From contig DHVG01000002.1 of assembly GCA_002412545.1 (NCBI GenBank), positions 244,943-308,942 on the forward strand: a stretch of 64,000 bases of DNA. The letters run 5' to 3'. The translations under genes and the position numbers were made by a program. This document shows, in pieces, positions 23,762 to 32,615 of the stretch. Positions within the stretch are counted from its first letter, which is position 1; every line of letters starts with the position of its first letter. A model generated the notes under the pieces. It was not told the DNA's origin. It saw only the letters and a program-made list of their open reading frames with translations, and searched no databases. The DNA is from Elusimicrobia bacterium UBA5214 (GTDB taxonomy: Bacteria; Elusimicrobiota; UBA5214).

Positions 23762-25282
23762 TTATTTAAGAAAAGTAATTGCTTCTTGTGCTAAGTTAGC
23801 GAAAGGTGAAGGATACAAACCGATAAAAATTATTACCAGAAGGACGATAACTACCGCGGTGGTCAAGAAGGGGGAAAAGTAACTTTTCTTTACCGTGGGA
23901 TTTACTTCTCGTAAACCCCGTAAAGAATTATACGGGGCACGAGACTTTTCGTCTAAAGTAAGATTTGCTGTTTCCGTCTTTACTGAATACATTTGTTGGA
24001 TAATTTTGAAATAATAAGAAAGAGAAAAAACGCTATTCAACACACCGACTACTGCTAACCAGGTGTAACCACTGCGTACCGCTGCACTGAATAAATAGAG
24101 TTTACCCATAAATCCGGCTAACGGTGGTACACCGGCTAAAGAAAGTAAAAAGAAAACCATAGTTACAGCAAAGAAAGGAAACCTTTGGTTGAATCCAGCA
24201 AAATCTTCTATCAATTCACCTTCTTTAGAGTTAGCGATGACAATCGCAAAAACACCAAGATTAGCGAAAAGATAAACAAAAAGGTAAAAAAGCATACTTG
24301 AAAGTGCTAACCTATCCGCAACTGCTAAACCAACTAAAAGATAGCCAGTATGAGCAATACTTGAGTAAGCAAGCATCCGTTTAACATTCTGCTGCATTAA
24401 AGCCAAGAGATTACCTACGGTCATACTTGCTACTGAAAGGAGAGCAAAGATGGTCATCCATTGTAATTTAAACGGAGAAAAAATGGTAAGAAATATTCTT
24501 AGAATAATAGCAAAACCAGCAATTTTTGGTCCGACCGAAAGATAAGCAGTAACCGGTGTTGGTGCACCTTCATAAGCATCAGGTAGACGGAAATGGAATG
24601 GCACAGCAGCAATTTTTATTCCCAAACCAAAAATAACGAAACTCATGGAGAGAAAAATAAGTGGTTGCTCAAGAAGGAATAATTTCTTTGCCATTTCTTG
24701 AAGATTTGTTGTTCCGGTAAGACCGTAAAGGAAAGAAAAACCATAGAGCATCGTTACCGAACCTAAAATACCTAAAAGAAAATACTTTACTGCTCCTTCG
24801 GTTGATTTAGGATTATTCCTATCTAACCCAGCTAAAATATAAGTAGGGATAGAGCATAATTCCAAAGCAATGTAAATGCTGACGAGGTCGTTAGCACTGA
24901 TAACAAAAAATGTCCCGATAAGAGATAAAAAGAGTAAAATATAATATTCATTTTGATACCTACTCTGCTGGAAGAAGTCAGCAGAAATCAGAACAACTAA
25001 TAATCCAGTAAACAGAATTGGTAAGCGTAAAAAAAGAGTCAATTCATCAATACTAAATATTCTTTGGAGGGAAACAAATCCCAGATTAATGAATTGTAAA
25101 GAAATGACTAAAGAAACGATAAGTCCAATTAGTCCCAAATATATAGAGGTGGTAATTCCTTGAAATGATTCTTCTTCTTTGGAGAAGAATACCATCCGTA
25201 AGAGTAGATACAAGGTTGTAATGACTACAGTTATTTCCGGAAGATAGACAAAAGAATCCAAATCAAATATTCCAATTTTCAT
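23762..25282 (-). CDS. nuoN: NuoN-like proton-translocating subunit
   Basis: This 506-residue, 14-helix antiporter-type subunit is last in the Nuo order. The TM5 glutamate lies in LVSIYIALELCSIPTY, TM7 lysine in GLGIKIAAVPFHFRLPDAYEGAP and TM8 lysine in LSVGPKIAGFAIILR. The TM12 lysine is in GVPPLAGFMGKLYLF, as in NuoN. In complex I it joins the membrane arm next to NuoK. The loop PLAGFMGKLYLF and the histidine-arginine HFRLPDAY are NuoN hallmarks. All putative channel residues are kept. Confidence 0.93.
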   Translation of the reverse strand: MKIGIFDLDSFVYLPEITVVITTLYLLLRMVFFSKEEESFQGITTSIYLGLIGLIVSLVISLQFINLGFVSLQRIFSIDELTLFLRLPILFTGLLVVLISADFFQQSRYQNEYYILLFLSLIGTFFVISANDLVSIYIALELCSIPTYILAGLDRNNPKSTEGAVKYFLLGILGSVTMLYGFSFLYGLTGTTNLQEMAKKLFLLEQPLIFLSMSFVIFGLGIKIAAVPFHFRLPDAYEGAPTPVTAYLSVGPKIAGFAIILRIFLTIFSPFKLQWMTIFALLSVASMTVGNLLALMQQNVKRMLAYSSIAHTGYLLVGLAVADRLALSSMLFYLFVYLFANLGVFAIVIANSKEGELIEDFAGFNQRFPFFAVTMVFFLLSLAGVPPLAGFMGKLYLFSAAVRSGYTWLAVVGVLNSVFSLSYYFKIIQQMYSVKTETANLTLDEKSRAPYNSLRGLREVNPTVKKSYFSPFLTTAVVIVLLVIIFIGLYPSPFANLAQEAITFLK

Positions 25283-25297
25283 ATTACTATTTTTTCA

Positions 25298-26836
25298 TCA
25301 TTTAACGACGATTTCCAATAAAGATGTAACCGCTGGATTGATAAAATTCAAAATTGGTGCCGGGTAAAGTCCAAGAATCAGAACAATCACCATCAAAGGG
25401 ATGAAAACAATCCATTCTCTTAGAGTTAATCCACCAGGACCTTTATAATTTCCTTGACCCAGTTGGAGAAGGTTAATCCGAATAATCAGACGCAGAAAAT
25501 AAATTATCGTTAGAATCATACCCGGGATGACTAGAATGATAAGAATTTTGCTTAGCCAAGTAGATTGAAAAACTCCTAACAAAACCATAAATTCGTTAAT
25601 GAAATTACTTAATCCGGGTAAGCCCAGTGCGGTTAGGGCGGCAAAAGTCAATATCCCGCTTAGAGAAGGTAACCAGAAAGATGTTCCCTCAAGTTCTTTT
25701 ATTTCCCAGGTTTGTCTTCTTTCACTGATTACACTACTTGAGAGAAAGAGCAGACCAATAATTATCCCGTGATTAAACATTCCTAAGACGGCACCGTTTA
25801 GACCACTTACCGTACCTGCAGCAATACCCAAAATGATATACCCCATATGACTTAAACTTGAATAAGCAATTAACCTTTTTAAATCTTTTTGAGCCATTGC
25901 TACTATTGCGCCATAGACGATGTTTACTATTCCCAGAATTGCCAAAGGGGTGGCAAATAGTCGTAAAGCATCAGGTAATATTGGTAAGACAATCCGGATA
26001 AATCCGTAAGTCCCCATCTTTGCTAGTATTCCTGCGAGAAATACGCTTCCGGCAATTGGTGCTTCAGTATAAGCATCGGGTAACCAGGTATGAAAAGGGA
26101 ATAGTGGCACCTTAAAGGCAAAGCCAATAAATAAAGCAAGAAAAAATAAAGCTTGAAGATTAAGAGGGAACTTACATCTTGCGATATCCAAAATACTGAA
26201 AGTATTCAATCTCGCTGAAAAATACATTCCAAGAATTCCAATGAGCATAATTACACTACCAAAAAGTGTATAAAGAAGAAACTTTAACGCTGCATATTCT
26301 TTTCTTGGTCCACCCCAGATACTAATCAGGAAATACATTGGTACAAGAACCCATTCCCAAAAAATATAGAAGAGGATAAAGTCAAGAGCAAGAAATAAAC
26401 CGAGTGCACCGGTTTCAAGGAGAAGCAAAAGGATAAAAAATGCTTTTACCCGATACGCAAGATTCCAGGAGAAAACTACTACCAATAAGCCGAGGAGCGA
26501 ACCTAAAAATAACAAAGGAAGACTTATGCCATCAACCCCTAAGTGATATTCAATCCCCACATTCTTAATCCAAGTATACCTTTCTACGAATTGCATACTT
26601 GTATTGCTGTCGGTCAGCACCGACTTGCTGTCGGTCAGCACCGACTTGCTGTCGGTCAGTACCGACTTGCGGTAATCAAAATTTGTCACCACAAAAAGAG
26701 TAAGAAGAAATACTGCACAAGTAATAGAAAGAGAAACGAATTTGATTTCCTTTTCTTTCCTTCCGGAAATTAAGAGGATAAGAATTACACCGAAAATAGG
26801 TAAAAGAATGATTGAAGATAAAATAGGTAAATTCAT
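25298..26836 (-). CDS. nuoM: NuoM-like proton-translocating subunit with 21-bp repeat insert
   Basis: The 512-residue protein has TM5 Glu (FILFYIFWEWVLVPMYFL), TM7 Lys (GFAFKVPLFPFHTWLPDAY), TM8 Lys (AGILAKMGTYGFIR) and a TM12 glutamate (GLPGLSNFINEFMVLLG), the NuoM-specific choice. Near residue 60 are three tandem copies of KSVLTDS encoded by a perfect 21-base repeat (26604-26666), in the loop before GVDGISLP. The rest is intact. Confidence 0.94.
   Translation of the reverse strand: MNLPILSSIILLPIFGVILILLISGRKEKEIKFVSLSITCAVFLLTLFVVTNFDYRKSVLTDSKSVLTDSKSVLTDSNTSMQFVERYTWIKNVGIEYHLGVDGISLPLLFLGSLLGLLVVVFSWNLAYRVKAFFILLLLLETGALGLFLALDFILFYIFWEWVLVPMYFLISIWGGPRKEYAALKFLLYTLFGSVIMLIGILGMYFSARLNTFSILDIARCKFPLNLQALFFLALFIGFAFKVPLFPFHTWLPDAYTEAPIAGSVFLAGILAKMGTYGFIRIVLPILPDALRLFATPLAILGIVNIVYGAIVAMAQKDLKRLIAYSSLSHMGYIILGIAAGTVSGLNGAVLGMFNHGIIIGLLFLSSSVISERRQTWEIKELEGTSFWLPSLSGILTFAALTALGLPGLSNFINEFMVLLGVFQSTWLSKILIILVIPGMILTIIYFLRLIIRINLLQLGQGNYKGPGGLTLREWIVFIPLMVIVLILGLYPAPILNFINPAVTSLLEIVVK
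26604..26666. repeat. 21-bp tandem repeat (x3) with internal palindrome, inside nuoM
   Basis: Three units of TTGCTGTCGGTCAGCACCGA plus C; the third has one change. Each contains GTCGGT/ACCGAC able to pair. In frame, encoding KSVLTDS three times. Confidence 0.92.
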
Positions 26837-26839
26837 TTC

Positions 26840-28759
26840 TTACCAGATTAATAAAAGTATAAGAATTACTACCAGTAAACCAACAAAGATTGCTCCCGCG
26901 TAGTTTTGCACATAACCGGTCTGTATCTTTCTTAGTTTTTTGCTTAAGTTGACTATAGAAGAACCAATTCTATTCGCCGCTCCATCAATAACTTCTTTAT
27001 CAAAAAGATTAACTCTTTCGCTTGTTTCCACGATTATCCCGCCACCATTTTTAATCATTTTTTCCACCCGTCCTTCTTCAGCAGTTATCCCCCACGATTC
27101 ACGGGCGTAAGGGATAAGTTTCTCTATTGCTAAAGTGTAAGCAGTATCAACTTTAGCGATTAAACTTCGGCATAACCAGATGGAAAAATAAGCAATCTTC
27201 CTATAGAAATAGTCAAAATCCAAAGTAAAGAGTTCATGAGGGGCGAAATATTCCCGGGAAAGGAAGAAAATCAGTAAAGTAACAAGGTAAATTTGTGCCG
27301 CACCAACGAGGTTGTGCCCAGAATAAAAGTGCAGTTCTTCTAAAGGATAAGGAAGAATACTGATTACAAATTTGGGATATATTCCCGTGAGCAAACAGAG
27401 AAACGCAACAACAAGCATTGGAATTTGCATATTCCAGGGTACTTCTCTAATTTGTGAATAGGTGGATAAGTGGTTAAGTGATTTGTTCTGTCGGAGGAAA
27501 CCAAAATAGGTAAATTTTAAGAAAGAGAGCCAGGTACCGACACTGGCAAGTTTAAGAAGCAAATAGACCGTATAATTATGATTATGATGTGCCGCTTCAC
27601 TGATAATCGTCTTACTGATAAAACCGTTAAATAGAGGAATCCCGGCAATAGATAGTGAAGCGACTACCGCAGTAATTGTTGTAACCGGCATTCTTTTTGC
27701 TAACTGTCCAAGATTACTTAACCTCTCCTCACCAAGACGATAAATTACTGCCCCGGCAGACATAAAGAGCAGTCCTTTATAAAGAATGTGGTGTAAAGCA
27801 TGGGCAAGTCCGGCGTTTACACCGAGGTCGCTACCGAGACCAATTGCGGCAACCATATAACCAACCTGACTGATAATATGGTAGGAAAGAAGTTTACGCA
27901 TACTGTTTTGCATCAAGGCGAAAGTTACACCATAGATTGCCATCAGTGCACCCATATAAGCAACAAAGTTGACCCCGGGGAATAACCGCGCTAAAGCATA
28001 GACCGCAGTTTTTGTCGTGTAGACCGACATCAAGACACTTGCCGTAAAAGGTGCTTTCGGATAAGCATCTGGTAGCCAGGTATGTAAAAGTATAAAAGCG
28101 GCATTTACACCAACCCCGAGCAGAATGAGAATAAAAGATAATTTTGTTGTCGGTGTAATAAGTAAAAATGAAGCGGGGTCACCAAAAGAGAAAGGCTTCG
28201 CCCCGAGGCTCAGCCCGAGGGGACGGTAAGTAAACTCAATAATTATTCCCGCAAGCAAAAGAAGTCCACCAATGAGGTGAAATATTAAGTAGCGATAACC
28301 GGCTTTTAATGATTCCTCTTCACGCTTCAGCCAGATAAGGAATGTCGGGGCAAGTGCCATTATTTCCCAGAAGATGAAGAAGGTCAAATAATCACCAGCA
28401 AATAATACACCTAAGGATGAACCGATATAAAGAAATGAAAAGACAAAAAATAAATCATCTTCTATTTTGAAAGCATAAATTATGATGAGAAAACCAATCA
28501 AAACAAAAATGTAACCCATAAACAAATTCATTTTGTCAACATAAAAGAAGATTAATGGTAAATCAAATAGACGAGAAAATTTTACTGTTTGTGGTTTAAG
28601 AAGGAAAGTTATAAATAAAGCAAGTAGAGGTGTAAGAATAATGAAAACCTTACTCAAGGTTTGCTTCCGAGTATGACTTAAGTCCAATGTTTCTCGTTGG
28701 CAAACTTTTAAGAATACTAAAATTACTGCACCAAAAAGATAAATCAACCCGGGATGCAT
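26840..28759 (-). CDS. Antiporter-like subunit D' (NuoL-position, NuoL-type C-terminus)
   Basis: The 639-residue protein lies between the A'-C'-B' genes and nuoM, the usual nuoL position. Its core is MnhD/hydrogenase-4-like. TM5 Glu (LTFFIFWEIMALAPTFL) and TM8 Lys (SVYTTKTAVYALAR) are kept. At TM7 the lysine is replaced by Asn219 (GVGVNAAFILLHTWLPDAY). TM12 Lys is present (GIPLFNGFISKTI). The C-terminal 110 residues (SSIVNLSKKLRKIQTGYVQNYAG and a final helix) match the NuoL end with its lateral helix. It is homologous to the 906-residue protein D (38610-41330), including the WNMQIPML segment. Loss of the TM7 lysine may alter ion pumping. Confidence 0.88.
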   Translation of the reverse strand: MHPGLIYLFGAVILVFLKVCQRETLDLSHTRKQTLSKVFIILTPLLALFITFLLKPQTVKFSRLFDLPLIFFYVDKMNLFMGYIFVLIGFLIIIYAFKIEDDLFFVFSFLYIGSSLGVLFAGDYLTFFIFWEIMALAPTFLIWLKREEESLKAGYRYLIFHLIGGLLLLAGIIIEFTYRPLGLSLGAKPFSFGDPASFLLITPTTKLSFILILLGVGVNAAFILLHTWLPDAYPKAPFTASVLMSVYTTKTAVYALARLFPGVNFVAYMGALMAIYGVTFALMQNSMRKLLSYHIISQVGYMVAAIGLGSDLGVNAGLAHALHHILYKGLLFMSAGAVIYRLGEERLSNLGQLAKRMPVTTITAVVASLSIAGIPLFNGFISKTIISEAAHHNHNYTVYLLLKLASVGTWLSFLKFTYFGFLRQNKSLNHLSTYSQIREVPWNMQIPMLVVAFLCLLTGIYPKFVISILPYPLEELHFYSGHNLVGAAQIYLVTLLIFFLSREYFAPHELFTLDFDYFYRKIAYFSIWLCRSLIAKVDTAYTLAIEKLIPYARESWGITAEEGRVEKMIKNGGGIIVETSERVNLFDKEVIDGAANRIGSSIVNLSKKLRKIQTGYVQNYAGAIFVGLLVVILILLLIW

Positions 28760-28772
28760 CTTTTTCTCCTAT

Positions 28773-29075
28773 TTATGACTTTTGGTCCGAGGTTACATCG
28801 GACTTGATAGAATGTTTTTGTTCTTCAATAAAATGAGACAAAACCTGAATTACAAAAATAAAATATAAACAACCAAAAATTGCAAGAAATATTTGGTAAC
28901 CAGGTAGAATTTGCCACCATGGTTCAATTTGAAGGTTCACCTCTTCAGCAATTTTTTCTATTGCATAAACCCGGTTAGAATTTAACCCAATAAATAATAT
29001 CAACTTCCAGAGGAAACTTAAAATCCTAAAAGGTACATACTTTCGTAACATTCTGACCGGGTAAAGATTAAGCAT
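28773..29075 (-). CDS. Small membrane protein B' in the antiporter cluster
   Basis: The 100-residue protein has two predicted membrane segments (about 14-36 and 57-82) separated by an acidic loop. I recognise no family. It sits between C' and D', as the 164-residue protein B sits between A and C in the first block, so it may be an accessory subunit; sequence similarity between B and B' is not evident. Its last codons (SDVTSDQKS) overlap a palindrome, TCCGAGGTTACATCGGA, at about 28789. Confidence 0.65.
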   Translation of the reverse strand: MLNLYPVRMLRKYVPFRILSFLWKLILFIGLNSNRVYAIEKIAEEVNLQIEPWWQILPGYQIFLAIFGCLYFIFVIQVLSHFIEEQKHSIKSDVTSDQKS

Positions 29076-29111
29076 TTGTTTTTCCTTTAAAATATTTTAT
29101 GTTTACGGCGA

Positions 29112-30608
29112 TTACCTAAAAAAAGTTTCACTAATCTGCCGAGTTAAATTCAATAACAATTTTGGATAAATTCCAAAAAATATAGTACACGCTGCAAGCA
29201 GAATTAAGGGTATTGCCATAAAGAAATTAGGGTCAACATTCTTTTGGTAATTGGTGGTTGGTAATTGGTAATTGGTAATCGGAGCAAACCAACCATTGTA
29301 AACGATTGGACCATAGTAAATCAAGTTCATCAGGCTGCTTAAGAGAAGTATCCCTAAAGCAATTAAACCAGCGGTAGAACTGTAGTAGCCGATTTTTTCT
29401 GCTTCAAGAGTACCTAAAGCTAAGTACCACTTACTAACGAAACCGTTTAAAGAAGGGAAACCAATCATTGAAAAAGCAAAAAGAGTGAAACAGAGTGTGA
29501 CAAGGGGCATTCGTTTTCCGATACCACTGAGGTCTTTAATTTCGCGTAAACCAGTTTGATGAATAAATGTTCCTGCACAGAGAAATAAGCCACCTTTTAT
29601 AATCGCATGGTTAAAGATATGAATTATTCCACCAGTTAAACTTAAAGGAGTAATTAAAACTAATCCAAGAATTATATAACCCATCTGGGAAATACTTGAG
29701 TACGCAAGCATTTTTTTTATTTCTGTCTGGGCAATTGCTACCGCTGAACCAAGAAGAATAGTAATTAAAGAAATAACAAACAAACTCGTCAATAACCAAG
29801 AATGTGTATAAAAAGATTCCCAGCCAAAAACATTATAAATTGTCCTTAAAATTCCATAGCCACCAGCTTTAATCATAATTCCTGAAAGCAAAGCGCTTGC
29901 TGGTGAAGGAGCAATTGGATGTGCTTTCGGTAACCAGACATGTAGAGGAAAGAGACCGGCTTTTATTCCAAAACCAATAATATACCCCCAGAAGATATAA
30001 GGCATTAAAGGATGTTCTTTCAAACCCATTCCGATGAGGTGAAGTTCTCCGGTATTAGTAATGGCGTAAGTAGCGATTACCGAGAGGAGGAGAATCAATC
30101 CCCCGGCGATACCAAGAAAAAGATAGAGGGTGCCAGCTCGAATTGCTTCTAAAGATTCCTCGTGGATAACTAAAACATAAGCGGCAATCGTAAGAAATTC
30201 AAAGAAAATGTATAAAGTCAAAAGGTTACCACTAAAAGCCACACCAAGCATTCCCGTAAGTGAAAGTAAAGAAAAAAGGTTATAGCGACCCAGTTCCAAA
30301 GTTTCCCGACCCATATATTCAATACTGTAAATACTTGCTAACATCCAGAGGAATGCACTGATTAAACCAATAAGGAAACTGAGTGCATCCACACGTAGAT
30401 AAAGATTTATTCCGATTCCCGGGTTCCACATTCCCGAGGTAACAACTTCATTTGCTCTAATCTTTGGATAAAGTGAAACCGTAGCAAAAAAACAGAGAAG
30501 ACAAACTAATGCTACGAAGAAACTGCTTTTTCCTCGTTTTGTTTTTTCTATCTGAGGAACGAGAAAAGCAGAAAAAAAAGGTAAAAAAACAATCAATACT
30601 GGTAACAT
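29112..30608 (-). CDS. Antiporter-like subunit C' (MnhD/HyfF type)
   Basis: This 498-residue, 14-helix protein is a close paralogue of C (41338-42888); long stretches match, for example LLSLYIxFE/LLTLYIFFE, YVLVIHEES, HPIAPSPASALLSG, GYGIxRTIY. TM5 Glu, TM7 Lys (GFGIKAGLFPLHVWLP), TM8 Lys (SGIMIKAGGYGILR) and TM12 Lys (NGFVSKWYLALG) are all present, so it should be transport-competent. A heptanucleotide array (29244-29278) encodes PITNYQLPTTNYQ in the loop before the last helices, where paralogue C has an unrelated acidic loop. Confidence 0.9.
   Translation of the reverse strand: MLPVLIVFLPFFSAFLVPQIEKTKRGKSSFFVALVCLLCFFATVSLYPKIRANEVVTSGMWNPGIGINLYLRVDALSFLIGLISAFLWMLASIYSIEYMGRETLELGRYNLFSLLSLTGMLGVAFSGNLLTLYIFFEFLTIAAYVLVIHEESLEAIRAGTLYLFLGIAGGLILLLSVIATYAITNTGELHLIGMGLKEHPLMPYIFWGYIIGFGIKAGLFPLHVWLPKAHPIAPSPASALLSGIMIKAGGYGILRTIYNVFGWESFYTHSWLLTSLFVISLITILLGSAVAIAQTEIKKMLAYSSISQMGYIILGLVLITPLSLTGGIIHIFNHAIIKGGLFLCAGTFIHQTGLREIKDLSGIGKRMPLVTLCFTLFAFSMIGFPSLNGFVSKWYLALGTLEAEKIGYYSSTAGLIALGILLLSSLMNLIYYGPIVYNGWFAPITNYQLPTTNYQKNVDPNFFMAIPLILLAACTIFFGIYPKLLLNLTRQISETFFR
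29244..29278. repeat. Heptanucleotide array inside antiporter gene C' (TTGGTAA type)
   Basis: Five 7-base units (TTGGTAA, one TTGGTGG) are in frame, encoding ITNYQLPTTNYQ. This is the same unit family as in hypF at 22194-22228. Confidence 0.88.
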
Positions 30609-30689
30609 CCCAATTTCTCCCTAAAATACCAAATCTCAAATTCCAAATAACAAACAATATTTAAGTTTTAAACTCCAAATTTCAAACAT

Positions 30690-30805
30690 TAAGGTTCTCT
30701 CTTCTAAGTCATAGTGTTTTGAATTTGGAATTTGAGTATTAGATATTGTTTGTAATTTGTGGTTTGGAGATTGTGATTTGGTGCTTGGAACTTGTAATTT
30801 ATCCA
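30690..30805 (-). pseudogene. Truncated copy of the four-helix-bundle gene 5' end with its repeat
   Basis: Read on the minus strand, this encodes KLQVPSTKSQ...NTQIPNSKHYDLEERT and then breaks off. It parallels the start of the intact gene at 20443-20847 (NSKLQAPNSKSQTISNVQIANSKHYDLEERT). DNA similarity runs through the AATTCCAAA-type repeat into about 25 bases of the gene (compare 20737-20826). It lies in the gap between antiporter genes A' and C'. Confidence 0.7.
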
Positions 30806-32305
30806 TTATTTGAAGAACTCCGCTACTATTGCTTTCGCTAAAATATGTGGTGCTCCTCCCCAAATACCAAAAATCAATGAAATAAATGCTACCGTTAAAA
30901 TTGGAATAAGCATACTTAATCGTAATTCCAATTTCAGATTGCCGATTTCAGATTGCAGATTTTTGGAATTAGGAATTAGAAATTTGGAATTTGCAATCTC
31001 CGATTTAAAATAGGCGTAAACGATTGGGGGAAGAAAAAAACCCAACTCAATGAAACTACTTAAAAGATAGATAAAAACAAAACCGAATTGTCCGAGAGTA
31101 AAATATGTCTTTACTAAATAGAATTTACTTACCCAGCCAGCTACCGGTGGTAAGCCAACAATTCCCCAGGCACCGATAGCAAAAGCAAAACAGGTTAAAG
31201 GCATAAATTTTGCTAACCCAGCCATTTCTTTAATCATACTTTTACCAGTTTGTTTAATAATTGCTCCTGCAGTATAAAACAAAGTTATTTTCATAAATGA
31301 ATGATAAACAAAATGGAGCAATGCGGCAAATAAACCTAATGGATTAGCCGAAGCGGCACCAAGAATAACAAAACTTAACTGGTTTATTGTTGAATAGGCA
31401 AGCATTCTTTTTATTTTTGTCTGCCGTAGGGCGGTAAATGCGGCGATGAGGATAGTAATTGATGCCCAAATACCTAAGACCAAATTTAAATTTAACTGAC
31501 GGAATAAATCTGCACCGAAAACGCAGTAAATTGTGCGAATAATCCCAAAGAGTCCCACTTTAACTACGGCAACCGCATGAAGTAACGCACTAATTGGTGT
31601 AGGTGCAATCATCGCTCGTGGCAACCACGAATGTAAAGGCATTAATGTTGACTTAAATCCAAAGCCGAGCATAAACAAAATAAACAGTAGATAAAGTGTA
31701 TTTCTATTTTGACCACCTAATTCAGAAATACCAGTGGGAGTAAAACTAATATTGCCACCGGTTAGTTTATAGGTTAAAAATATAGCGAAAAGGAGCGTCA
31801 ACCCACCAGTGAGAAGATAAACAAAATAGATTACTCCGGCACGGAATGCTTCTTCAGTTTCTTCATGAATTACCAGTGGATAGACGACATAAGTTAAAAG
31901 TTCATAAAAAATAAACAAAGTTAATAAATTAGCGGCAAAGACTATTCCTAATGTAGCAGTAAGTGCAAAAGTTAGACAGGCAAAATAGCGTGTCTGCTGA
32001 TGTTCTCCGGACATATAACCAAATGAATAAAGTTCAGTGAAAATCCATAAGAAACTTACTAATAAACCCATAAAGAGACCAAATTTGTCAACTTGAAATT
32101 GTAATACAAAAAGTGGTGTTTCTACAAGAGTGAAAGATGGATAAATACCAGCAAGGACTCCCTTGGTAATCCTTAAAACAAGAATAAAATCAAATAAACA
32201 GGTAAGAATAATAATACCGTTCCGCAAAGATTTATTTCTTTCTCCAATAAGAATAATAAAAATTGTTGCTAAAACAGGAGTAAGTAGAGAAAATAGTATT
32301 AACAT
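30806..32305 (-). CDS. Antiporter-like subunit A' (MnhD/MnhA-core type)
   Basis: The 499-residue protein is a close paralogue of A (43638-45134); both share SFTLV, FGYMSGEHxQTRY, YPLVIHE, APTPISALLHAVAVV and AGWVSKxYL. It has TM5 Glu (LLTLFIFYELLTYVVYPL), TM7 Lys (GFGFKSTLMPLHSWLPRAM), TM8 Lys (HAVAVVKVGLFGIIR) and TM12 Lys. The loop after YAYFK is replaced by repeat-encoded SEIANSKFLIPNSKNLQSEI (30940-31010). It directly follows nuoK, separated by one base. Confidence 0.9.
   Translation of the reverse strand: MLILFSLLTPVLATIFIILIGERNKSLRNGIIILTCLFDFILVLRITKGVLAGIYPSFTLVETPLFVLQFQVDKFGLFMGLLVSFLWIFTELYSFGYMSGEHQQTRYFACLTFALTATLGIVFAANLLTLFIFYELLTYVVYPLVIHEETEEAFRAGVIYFVYLLTGGLTLLFAIFLTYKLTGGNISFTPTGISELGGQNRNTLYLLFILFMLGFGFKSTLMPLHSWLPRAMIAPTPISALLHAVAVVKVGLFGIIRTIYCVFGADLFRQLNLNLVLGIWASITILIAAFTALRQTKIKRMLAYSTINQLSFVILGAASANPLGLFAALLHFVYHSFMKITLFYTAGAIIKQTGKSMIKEMAGLAKFMPLTCFAFAIGAWGIVGLPPVAGWVSKFYLVKTYFTLGQFGFVFIYLLSSFIELGFFLPPIVYAYFKSEIANSKFLIPNSKNLQSEIGNLKLELRLSMLIPILTVAFISLIFGIWGGAPHILAKAIVAEFFK
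30940..31010. repeat. In-frame dispersed repeat (AATTTGGAATT/CAGATTGCNGATTT type) in gene A'
   Basis: Two CAGATTGC(C/A)GATTT units and GGAATTAGGAATTAG, GAAATTTGGAATTTG runs are in frame. Together they encode SEIANSKFLIPNSKNLQSEI in a loop where the paralogue A has different sequence. Confidence 0.75.
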
Positions 32306-32306
32306 A

Positions 32307-32615
32307 TTATCCTTTTAATAAATTTACTTTATCAATATATAAAGTGCCAAAATTACGGACAAGAACAAAAATCAAAGCGAAACCTATTGCCGCTTCGGTA
32401 GCTGCTAAAGTAATGATAAATAAAGCAAACATCTGTCCAGAAAGATTTAAAGGTTCAAATAATTGAGAAAAAGCAACCAGGTTTATATTTACCGAGTTAA
32501 GCATCAGTTCAATTGACATTAATATACCGATGGCATTACGCCGGGTTAAAACACCATAAATACCAATTACAAAAAGTAATGCACTCAAAATTAAATAATG
32601 ATATACAGTAATCAA
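32307..32615 (-). CDS. nuoK: NuoK subunit
   Basis: The 102-residue, three-helix protein has the NuoK/MnhC pattern: IGIYGVLTRRNAIGILMSIELMLNSVNIN with the conserved membrane glutamates (SIELMLN and AATEAAIGFAL). It overlaps nuoJ by four bases. It forms part of the proton path beside NuoJ and NuoN. Confidence 0.96.
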   Translation of the reverse strand: MITVYHYLILSALLFVIGIYGVLTRRNAIGILMSIELMLNSVNINLVAFSQLFEPLNLSGQMFALFIITLAATEAAIGFALIFVLVRNFGTLYIDKVNLLKG

